Assembly: GCF_004135735.1 (NCBI RefSeq) | Contig: NZ_CP012670.1 | Span: 10,868,501 to 10,932,500, forward strand | DNA: 64,000 nucleotides | Source of the DNA: Sorangium cellulosum | Lineage (GTDB): Bacteria > Myxococcota_A > Polyangia > Polyangiales > Polyangiaceae | Reading direction: 5' to 3' | In this document: one piece after another, positions 8,910-17,400 of the stretch | Position numbering within the stretch: position 1 is the first letter of the stretch | How the letters are laid out: each line of letters opens with the position of its first letter | Notes under the pieces: generated by a model | The model's input: the letters and a program-made list of their open reading frames with translations, nothing else | Database searches by the model: none | What the model was told of the DNA's origin: nothing | Translations under genes and position numbers: made by a program

Positions 8910-9223
8910 GGCGCGACTGTAGGAGACAGCGCGGCGCAGTGTAAAGGGAACGCGCGGCGCGCGGACGGGTACGCCCGGCCTCCCGGCTCCTTCGATCCGG
9001 CTCGGACGTGGAACGTTCCTGGCTTGATGGGATGCGGCTGGGATCACACGACCGGAGAGCTCCTTATTCGACACGCCGGCGCGCGCAACGCCAGAAAGGG
9101 CGGCGGTCCCGGTGCGAGGCGGCGCGTTGACACCCCGTCGATTCCTGGGATAAACGAAAAACGCCTGCCAGCGGCCCCGCTGCCGACCTCGTCGCGACCC
9201 CCTCTCGCCGCCGGCCAGCTCGG
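8910..9223. other. Divergent intergenic region
   Basis: About 310 bp between the minus-strand KGGVGR operon and the plus-strand porin gene. It must contain both promoters. No clear -35/-10 or operator is visible by eye. Short frames here are shadows. Confidence 0.45.
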
Positions 9224-10828
9224 ATGCCGATGACTCTCTGCGCATGGACTCGCCCCGGCGAGGATCCCCGATGTGCCCAGGCGCGGCCCCGCGCGAGCCG
9301 CTCGGCCGCCATCGCCGCTCCGCTCCTGGCTGCGGCGCTCTGGGCGCCGCCAGCCGGCGCGCAACCCGCCCAGCCGCTGCCGGTCCAGCCCCCGGCCGCC
9401 GATCCGCTCCCGCTGCTCCCGCCCGCCGCGCCGGCCATCCCGGACGCCGCGCCACCGCCCGCCGGGGCCACGCCGCCGACCGGGGCCACGCCGCCGACCG
9501 GGGCCACGCCGCCGGCGGGGGCCACGCCGCCGGCCGGGGCCACGCCGCCGGCCGGCGCCGCGCCGCCCGCCGGGGCCACGCCCGGGGCCCCGCTACCCGC
9601 CGCGCCCGGCGCCGCGCCGCCCGTCGGCACCATGCTGCCGGCCCCGCCGCCCAGCACCGCGCCGGCCCCGCCACCCGGCCCCGCCCCGGCCCCGCCGCCC
9701 GGCCTCGCCCCGGCCCCGCCGCCCGGCGCCGCGCAGCCCCCCGCCGGGGCCCCCGTCGCGCCGCCGGACCGGCTCGGCGGGCCGCCGTTCCAGCTCACGA
9801 TCGGCCGCCTCGTCCTCTCGCCCCTCGTGCTCGTGCAGGCCCAGGCCGTGCCGTTCGTCGGCGACGACGCCTTCCTGCAGGCGGGCGACGCCGCCGAGGG
9901 GCAGGGGTTCCGCCTGCGGCGCGCGCGCGTCGGCTTTGCGGGAACGCTCGCCGGGTACGTGCCGTTCGCCATCTCGGGCGACCTCGCCGCCGGCGCGGAC
10001 GCCTCCGCCAGGCTCTCCGAGGCGTGGATCGGCTACGCCCACTTCCCGTTCGCTCAGCTCTATTTCGGCGCCCACGACGTGCCGTTCAGCCGCTCGGCCA
10101 TGGCCGGCGCCGGCGAGGGTGCGCTCGTCGAGCGACCCCTCGCCGTGCGCGCCATGGCGCCCTTCCGCCAGGTCGGCCTCCACGTCGAGGGCCACTTCCG
10201 GGACCGATCCCTCAGCTACTACGCCGGCATGTTCAACGGCTTCCAGCGCTCGGATCAGTTCTTCGCCGGCTACGTCGAGAACGCCGCGGCCTTCGGCAAC
10301 CGCTTCGACCAGATCGCCTACGTCGCGCGGCTCGCCACCGAGCCGCTCGGCCCGATGAGCCGCTCCATCCAGGACCTCGCCGGCTCGCCCTTCCGCCTCG
10401 GCGCGGGCGCGAGCTACTTCTTCAGCAACGGCGGCACGCGCGACATCCACGGCGTCGGCGCCGACGTCCTCGTCCACGCCGCGGGCGCCCACGCCCTCGC
10501 CGAGCTCCTCTGGAACCAGAGCCGCCCCGAGCGCGCGCCCACGCAGCCGCTCGGCCAGCTCGCCCCGGTCACCTCGATCGGCCTCGTCGGCGAGGCGGGC
10601 TACTTCATCCGGCGCATCAAGCTCGGCCTGAGCGCCCGCTTCGAGTGGATCGACCCCAACCTCGACCTCTCGGACGAGACCGACACCTGGGCCCTCACCG
10701 CCGGCGCTAGCTACCACTTCATCGACAACGTGCTCAAGGCGCAGGCCGACTTCACCCACCGGCAGGAGATCCACGGCGTCGCGCTCGACAACGACGCCGT
10801 GGTGGTCCAGCTCCAGCTCAACCTGTAG
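9224..10828 (+). CDS. Outer-membrane porin, OprO/OprP-like, with Pro/Ala linker
   Basis: A 534-aa protein. The start at ATG 9224 gives an unusually long basic n-region before the signal segment APLLAAALWAPPAGAQ. Residues about 50-175 are an extreme Pro/Ala/Gly linker with repeats of PPAGAT. From about residue 185 it reads as a 16-stranded-type barrel: LVLSPLVLVQAQAV, FRLRRARVGFAG, ALAELLWNQ, and the terminal strand AVVVQLQLNL. FRLRRARVGFAG and the AQLYFGAHDVPFSRS segment are typical of the phosphate-selective porin O/P family. It forms a likely operon with the PHP lipoprotein whose start lies 9 bp downstream. A phosphate or phosphoester role is inference. Confidence 0.8.
   Translation: MPMTLCAWTRPGEDPRCAQARPRASRSAAIAAPLLAAALWAPPAGAQPAQPLPVQPPAADPLPLLPPAAPAIPDAAPPPAGATPPTGATPPTGATPPAGATPPAGATPPAGAAPPAGATPGAPLPAAPGAAPPVGTMLPAPPPSTAPAPPPGPAPAPPPGLAPAPPPGAAQPPAGAPVAPPDRLGGPPFQLTIGRLVLSPLVLVQAQAVPFVGDDAFLQAGDAAEGQGFRLRRARVGFAGTLAGYVPFAISGDLAAGADASARLSEAWIGYAHFPFAQLYFGAHDVPFSRSAMAGAGEGALVERPLAVRAMAPFRQVGLHVEGHFRDRSLSYYAGMFNGFQRSDQFFAGYVENAAAFGNRFDQIAYVARLATEPLGPMSRSIQDLAGSPFRLGAGASYFFSNGGTRDIHGVGADVLVHAAGAHALAELLWNQSRPERAPTQPLGQLAPVTSIGLVGEAGYFIRRIKLGLSARFEWIDPNLDLSDETDTWALTAGASYHFIDNVLKAQADFTHRQEIHGVALDNDAVVVQLQLNL
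9464..9571 (+). repeat. Six 18-bp coding repeats in the porin linker
   Basis: Six head-to-tail units of 18 bp starting GGGGCCACGCCGCCG, each coding for about six residues (GATPPT or GATPPA). They lie in frame inside the porin gene and so can change copy number without breaking the barrel. Units 4 and 5 are identical and the last diverges. Confidence 0.8.
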
Positions 10829-10837
10829 CGGGCCGCC

Positions 10838-13800
10838 ATGCGAACCCGCCGCCCCGCCCCAGCCCCGCTCGCGCCGCTCGGCCTCGCCGGCCGCCTCGCC
10901 CCAGCCCCGCTCGCGCCGCCCGCGCTGCTCGGCCTCGCCGGCCTGCTGGGCCTCGTCGGTTGCGACCCGCCGAACCTCCTGCGCGCCAAGCCGATCGAGA
11001 ACCGGTTCGAGCTCGTCGGCGGCCCGGTGGCCATGGCCGACGTCGGCGATTTCCTCCTGGAGAACGACGAGATCCGCGTCGCCATCCTCGGCCCCCGCCA
11101 CTCGCCGGGGCCGGGCGTCTACGGCGGCTCGCTCGTCGACGCCGACCTGCGCCGCCCCGATCCGCGCTTCGCGAGCGCGGCGGGCCGCGACCGCTTCGCC
11201 GAGTCGTTCCCGGTCGCCAACCTGCTCGTGCCCGACCCGGGGGCCACCGAGGTCTTCGTCGCCAGCGACGGCTCCGACGGGCAGGAGGCGATCGTCCGGG
11301 TCGAGGGCGACGGCGGCTTCCTCTTCCAGGCGCTCGGCGTGCTGGAGACGCAGGAGGACCTGCTCGGCCTCCTGTTCGACGGCATCAAGCCCCGGCTGCG
11401 CTTCCGCACCGACTACATCCTCCGCCCGGGCGAGCGGTTCGTCACGATCCGCACGACGCTCCTCTTGCCCGACAAGGTCGACGGCTGCCCGAGCCCCGGC
11501 TCCTGCGCGCTCGAGTGCGAGCACGGCCTCGCGTCGGGCGAAGACGGCTGCCCCACGTGCGCCTGCGGGGAGCCGCTCTCGCTCGACAACTACGCGGGGC
11601 CCTCGGACATCTTCAAGGGCATCCTCGGCGACGACCGCAACCAGCGCCCCACGCTGAGGGGCGGCATCGTCGCCGGGGACTTCGTCTTCTTCGGCAACCA
11701 GAACGACATCTTCGGCCCCGGCATCGGCTTCGACGAGGAGAGGGCGGTGTTCGACGCCCTCTTCGCCGGCCGCGACACGTTCCAAAAGCCGCTCAGCTTC
11801 GACTTCGTGGCCGCGGCGGGCGGCGACGTCAGCTACGGCTACTTCACCAGAGCCCGGCCGGACGGCACGCCCTCCACGGTCAACGTCCCCGTCTTCACGA
11901 GCGCGGCCACCGCGTTCCTGAGCGCCGGCCGGAGCTGCCTCGCCGACGCCTCCGACGACGAGGCGTGCGACCACAAGCGGTCGTTCACCTACGAGCGCTA
12001 CTTCGCCGTGGGCGAGGGCGACATCGCGAGCGTCGCCGAGGTGGTCCACGCCGCGCGGGGCACGCCGACCGGCGCGCTCGAGGGCGCGGTGCGGTGGCGC
12101 TCGACCGGCGAGCCCGTGCCGAACGCGCGCGTCCACGTCTTCCGCGACCCCGCGCCGGGCAAGGGCTTCGCGACCGTCGACGCGCTCGTGGAGGAGAACC
12201 TCGCGCGCTCGGGCGACGTGGGGCTGCTCTACGCCATCGACGCCGACCGCGGGCTCGACCCGGTGGAGGACGGCGATTTCCACGCGCGGCTCGCGCCGGG
12301 CGAGTACCTGCTCGTCGCCGAGGACCCGGCGGGCACGGCCCTGTCCGCGCCGATCCGCGTGCGGCTCGGCGCCGGGGCCACGGTCCGCGTCGCGGCGGAG
12401 CTGCCGAGCCCCGCGCGCGTCGCGTACCGGGTGGTCGACGAGGGCGGCCGGCTCGCGCCCGCCAAGCTGACGTTCGTCGGGCTCGACGCCGCGGGGCAGC
12501 CGCGCGAGGGCGACGGGCTGCGGCGCGTCTACCTCGGCCACGGCCGTCTCGGCAGCGGCGTCCGGCACGTCGAGCGCTCGGCCACGGGCGACGGCGAGGT
12601 CGAGATCGAGCCGGGCCGCTACCGCGTGCTCGTCACGCGAGGCCCCGAGTTCGGCCGGTTCGAGGTCCCCGACCTCGAGCTGCGCGCCGGGGAGCTGCGG
12701 CGGATCGAGGCGGTCGTGCCGCGCGAGGTCGACTCGACCGGCTGGGTGTCGATCGACATGCACCTGCACCAGCGCCCGAGCTTCGACAGCGGCATGGCGC
12801 TCGAGGAGCGCGTCACCACGGCGGTCGTCGAGGGGCTCGAGGTGGCGGTGGCGACCGATCACGACGTGCACACCGATCTCTCGCCCGCGGTGAAGAGCCT
12901 CGGGCTCGATCCGCTCCTCAAGACCGCGGTCGGCGCCGAGGTCTCGACGCTGGAGCTCGGCCACTTCATCGGCTTCCCGCTCCGCTACGACGAGCTCGAT
13001 GTGCCGGATCACGGCGTCTTCGACTGGGTCTGCCGCCCGGGCGGGGACGTGATCGAGGGCGTGCGCGGCGCGGCGGCCGAGGGGCAGGACGCGCTCGTGA
13101 TCGTCGCCCACCCGCGCGACGGGTTCATCGGGTACATCGACCAGCTCGGCGTCGACCCGTTCACGCTGAACCGGTCGATCCCGACGCTCGAGGCGGACAA
13201 CCCCTTGTTCCAGGCGGGGAGCTGCGACGTCGACGCGATGGAGATCTTCAACGCGAAGCGGTTCGACCTGCTCCGGACGCCGACCGTGCGGGAGGTGGTC
13301 GATTTCAACCGCTGCCTGTCCGAGATCGACGCCGCGCAGGACGAGGCCGCGCTCGGCGCGGCGTGCGGCGACCTGCCGTCGGGGCTGCCGGCGTGCCGAG
13401 AGGGCGAGCGGTACGCGGTGTGCCAGCAGCGCGCCCGCTCGGCGCTCGCCTGGCAGATCACAAGGCGGATCCTCACGAGGACGAAGGAGGAGCAGGACGC
13501 GATCTGGGATTTCGACCGGACCGCGGCCGAGGGGGAGGCGCTGTGCCTCCCCGGCGCGGGGCAGGCGGTCTCCGCGGAAGACGCGGATCGGCCGTGCACG
13601 TTCCACGCGGGCCAGGTCGACGATCTCTTCCGCTACCTCGACCACGGCTTCACCCCGACGCAGGTCGCGAGCAGCGACAGCCACGGCGCCTCGCCGGAGC
13701 CGGGCTTCCCGCGCACCTATTTCCGCTCGCCGACGGACCAGCCGGCGGCGGTCGATCTCGGCGAGGTCACCGGGGCGCTGCGCGCGGGCAGCGCGTTCGC

Positions 13801-14434
13801 GACCTACGGTCCGTTCGTCCGGGCGAGCGTGGGCGGCGCGACGTTCGGCGAGGTGGCGCGGATCGAGGGCGACACGGTGCCGCTCGATCTGCGCATCGAG
13901 ACGGCGAGCTGGTTCGGCGTGGACCGGGTCGAGGTGTACGTGAGCGGCCGGCTCGTCGAGGTGCTCGAGCCGTCGGCGGGCCCTTCGGCGATCGTGGACG
14001 TCGACGCGCGGCTCGCGCTGCCGGCGCCGCCCTCGGACGGCTGGGTCGTGGTGGTGGCGATGGGCCTCCGCGACGAGAACCTGCTGACGCCGGTGGCGCT
14101 GCCGGTGTCGTTCGGCGAGCTCCAGCTGCCCCGGGTCGCGAGCCTCGCGTTCACGCAGGTCGAGGCGCTCTCCCGGTTCTTCACGGCCTCGCCGCCCGTG
14201 CCCGACTGGTACCCGGTGGCGCCTTACGCGATCACGAACCCCATCTTCCTCGACCGGGACGACAACGGCGTCTACGACGCGCCGAAGGGCCCGCCGCCGT
14301 TCTGCTCGCGGCCGTGCGACCCGAGCGTGCTCGATCCGTCGCAGTGCCCGGCAGGGCAGGAGTGCCTCCAGAAGGAGCGCGTCTGCGGCATCTTCGTGCT
14401 GGGCCGCTGCGAGGACAAGCAGGCGTCGCGCTAG
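10838..14434 (+). CDS. Large PHP-domain lipoprotein (CehA/McbA-type hydrolase)
   Basis: A 1198-aa product. The Ala/Leu-rich leader ends in LLGLVGC, a good lipobox. The N-terminal region is beta-rich with a Cys cluster (SCALECEHG, CPTCACG). A carboxypeptidase-regulatory-like fold follows at about 410-560 (GALEGAVRW, PNARVHVF). The PHP metal centre is assembled from DMHLHQ (about 640), ATDHD (about 672), VAHPRD (about 757) and DSHG (about 947). The C-terminus has six Cys and an EF-like DRDDNG. PHP proteins hydrolyse phosphoesters or related bonds. It follows the porin by 9 bp, so cotranscription is likely, and the convergent kinase gene ends 58 bp beyond. A degenerate copy of its 3' end lies at 19850-20200. 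Confidence 0.85.
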   Translation: MRTRRPAPAPLAPLGLAGRLAPAPLAPPALLGLAGLLGLVGCDPPNLLRAKPIENRFELVGGPVAMADVGDFLLENDEIRVAILGPRHSPGPGVYGGSLVDADLRRPDPRFASAAGRDRFAESFPVANLLVPDPGATEVFVASDGSDGQEAIVRVEGDGGFLFQALGVLETQEDLLGLLFDGIKPRLRFRTDYILRPGERFVTIRTTLLLPDKVDGCPSPGSCALECEHGLASGEDGCPTCACGEPLSLDNYAGPSDIFKGILGDDRNQRPTLRGGIVAGDFVFFGNQNDIFGPGIGFDEERAVFDALFAGRDTFQKPLSFDFVAAAGGDVSYGYFTRARPDGTPSTVNVPVFTSAATAFLSAGRSCLADASDDEACDHKRSFTYERYFAVGEGDIASVAEVVHAARGTPTGALEGAVRWRSTGEPVPNARVHVFRDPAPGKGFATVDALVEENLARSGDVGLLYAIDADRGLDPVEDGDFHARLAPGEYLLVAEDPAGTALSAPIRVRLGAGATVRVAAELPSPARVAYRVVDEGGRLAPAKLTFVGLDAAGQPREGDGLRRVYLGHGRLGSGVRHVERSATGDGEVEIEPGRYRVLVTRGPEFGRFEVPDLELRAGELRRIEAVVPREVDSTGWVSIDMHLHQRPSFDSGMALEERVTTAVVEGLEVAVATDHDVHTDLSPAVKSLGLDPLLKTAVGAEVSTLELGHFIGFPLRYDELDVPDHGVFDWVCRPGGDVIEGVRGAAAEGQDALVIVAHPRDGFIGYIDQLGVDPFTLNRSIPTLEADNPLFQAGSCDVDAMEIFNAKRFDLLRTPTVREVVDFNRCLSEIDAAQDEAALGAACGDLPSGLPACREGERYAVCQQRARSALAWQITRRILTRTKEEQDAIWDFDRTAAEGEALCLPGAGQAVSAEDADRPCTFHAGQVDDLFRYLDHGFTPTQVASSDSHGASPEPGFPRTYFRSPTDQPAAVDLGEVTGALRAGSAFATYGPFVRASVGGATFGEVARIEGDTVPLDLRIETASWFGVDRVEVYVSGRLVEVLEPSAGPSAIVDVDARLALPAPPSDGWVVVVAMGLRDENLLTPVALPVSFGELQLPRVASLAFTQVEALSRFFTASPPVPDWYPVAPYAITNPIFLDRDDNGVYDAPKGPPPFCSRPCDPSVLDPSQCPAGQECLQKERVCGIFVLGRCEDKQASR

Positions 14435-14492
14435 CGGCCGGCGGGCAGGGGCGCGGCGGTGCGCAGCCCCTCGAGGCGAGCGCGCCAGAGGC

Positions 14493-17400
14493 TCAGCAGG
14501 CGCTCCGGCCGGGCGAGGGCGCGAGCGCGTGGGCGATGGCGCTCTGCAGCGTCGAGCGGGTGACGAGGCCGCGAAGATCGATCCCGCCCTGCACGAGCGC
14601 GCGGGCGACCTCCGGCTGCATCCCCGACAGGATCGCCTGCGCGCCGAGCAGCCGCAGCGCCGCGGCCGTGCGGATCAACGAGTCGGCGACCCCGGCGTCC
14701 ACCTGCTTCAGGCCGGTGATGTCGATGATGACGACGGCCGCGCTGTGGCGCTGGACGCCGGCGAGCGTCGCCTCCAGCACCTGATCGGCGCGGGGCGCGT
14801 CCATCGTCCCGATGAGCGGCATGACCATGACGCGGTCGGTGATGGGGATGATGGGCGTCGCCATCTCCGAGAGGCGCAGGCGCTGCACCTCGATGATCTC
14901 CTGCTGGAGCGCCGCCCGGGCCTGCTCGGCGCGCTCGCGCTCGAGGAGCTCGCCGCGCAGCCGCTCGTTGGCCCGGTCCAGCTCCTCGGCCTTCTGCGAC
15001 AGGCGCTCGTTGACGGAGCTGAGCTCCTCGGTGCGTCGCCTCACCTCGATCTCGAGCCGGTCGTTCATGGCGCGCTGCGCCTCGGCGGCCTCCTGCAGGC
15101 GGCCGTAGAGCAGCGCGTTCTCGAGCGCCGCCGCGACCTGCGCGCCGAGGAGGCGGATCAGCTCGGTCTGCTCCGGGGTGAAGGCGCCGCGCGCGAGCGC
15201 GTTCTCCACGTACAGCACGCCCGTGAGCCGGTTCTGGTGGACCAGCGCCACGCCCATCACCGACCTCGGCCTGCGCGCGACGATGTACGGATCCGCCGCG
15301 AAGCAGGGGCTCGCCACGGCGTCGTCCAGGGCGACGAGCTCGCGCGTGCGCGCCACGTACTGCACGACGCTGACAGGCAGATCCGTCGACTCCTCGAGCG
15401 GGCGCCGCAGCTCGACCTCGACCGACTCGGGGTCGATCGTGACGGCCGCCTCGACGACCAGGCGCCCCTCGTGCGCGAGCACCAGGAACCCGCGCTGGCC
15501 ACCGGCGCTCGAGAGGACGGCGCGCATCACGCGGTCGAGCGCCCGCCCCAGCACGAGCTCGCTGGAGATCGCCTGCGTCGCCTGCAGCACCGCCGCGACG
15601 TCGACGAGCTTGTTCAGGAGCGGGTGGTTCGCCGAGACGCTGCTCGAGCTCGACGCGGCCTGACCGTGACCTGCCGCGGGCGCCCTGTCCGCGTCGGGCG
15701 CCTCGAGCCCGTGCTGCCGGATCAGCTCCGCGGCCTTCCGCTCGGCGCCCCACTGACGGTACGCGTGCAGGGCCCCGTTCAGGTAGGTGGCGGCGATGCG
15801 CTTCCGGCCCCTCCCGGCGTAGTACCGCCCGGCCAGCTCCGACGCGAGCGCCTCGTACTGGATGAACTCGCTGTCACGGGCGGCATCGATGGCCTGGTCG
15901 TAGAGCTCCATCGCCTCCGCGTCGCGGCCGGCGACGCGCGCCATCTCGCCGAGCACCAGGACATGCTTCGCGCGGAAGTTGTCAGGGCACTCGGTCGCCC
16001 AGAGCTCGAGCTTCTTGAGCGACGCGGAGAGCGCCGCCTCGTGCCGCTGCCGCTCGCGCTGATCGCGCTCGCCGAGCGCGACCAGCGTGAGCGCGTGATA
16101 GAAGTGGTATGTCGCCTCGATCGGCATCGCCATGACGGCCCCGAGCACCGGGCGGGCCGCCTCCGCCGCCGCGAGCGCCTCCTCCGGGCGGCCGTGGGCG
16201 TAGGACAGGATGAGCCGGATGATGTGATAAAAGGCGATGCCGCACCCGAAGCTCGCCCGGGTGAGCGCGGCGAGGCACTCCTCCCCGGAGAAGCCCTCCT
16301 CGTCGAGCGAGGCCTCGGCGGCCGTGAGCCCGCTCAGGCTGCGCAGGAACTGCTGCTCCAGCCGGATGGTCTCGAGGACGGCGTGGTTGCCCGTCTTGCG
16401 CGCGAAGGAGGCGAAGCGCTCGGCGACGCGGTGGATCTCCGGGATGGGATCGCCCTTCTCGTAGACCTGCCAGACGGTCTCGAAGGCCAGGTAGCTCGCG
16501 TACACCAGATCGCCGGCCTCGAGGCACGCGAGGAACGCCCGCTCCAGGATCGGCAGATCGTTCCGGATGGGCTGGACCCAGAAGTTGATGTGATCGCCGT
16601 GGAGGTGCAGCAGCGTCCCGCGGAGCGAGATGTCCCCGAGCTCCTCGTTCAGCCGTATCGACATCTCCGAGAACCGGAACCCCGAGCGGATGTCGCCGAA
16701 CACCGAGACCAGCATGAGCCCGTACACGCTGTAGGCGAAGCACGACGCCTCGGTGTTGCCGTGCCGCAGCGACAGGTTCAGCATCTTCAGCGCGATGAGC
16801 GGGAAGACGCTCGGCCGCCCGATGTACGCGCAGGGCGCGCACTCGGCGAGCAGGTGGATGATCGCGCGGAGCTCCTCGTCGGCGAGGAGCGGGGCGTGCA
16901 GGATGTCCTCGATGCTCCGGCCCGCCATGCCCTCGGGGATCTGCGCGACCTCGACCGCGACGGCGGCCTCGATCTCCTCGCTCGAGTCGGGGATCTCGAC
17001 GCCGAACAGGCGCAGCGCCTCTTGCCCCACGGTGACGCCTTCATCGTAGCGGCCGGCGACCTGATAGAGCTTCATCCGGAGGCCCTGGACCCGCGCCCTC
17101 TCGAGGTTCGACCGGGCGACGTCGAGCAGCCGCCGGAACAGCGCCTCGGCCTCCGCGAAGCGGCCGCACAGGTACTCGCACTCGGACGCTTCCAGCGTGA
17201 GCGCCCAGCTCAGCGCGTGGTCCCGTGAGAGGCCGTCCTCTCCGAGCGTGGCTTGCCCGGCGCGGAAGTACTCCGCGGCGGCGGCGTACGCGGTCGAGCT
17301 CTTCGCCCTCCTTCCGGCGCGCAGGTTGAGGCGCCCGAGCAGCGCGCGCTCCCCGGGATCGACGATGAGGCGCGCCCCGTAGTTCAGGTGGTTCACGACG

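Noticed and set aside
9593..13684. 1363-aa open frame on the minus strand
   Set aside because: It is antisense to the porin and PHP genes, has only Arg/Glu/Val/Ala/His-rich composition and no motif; a third-position-bias shadow.
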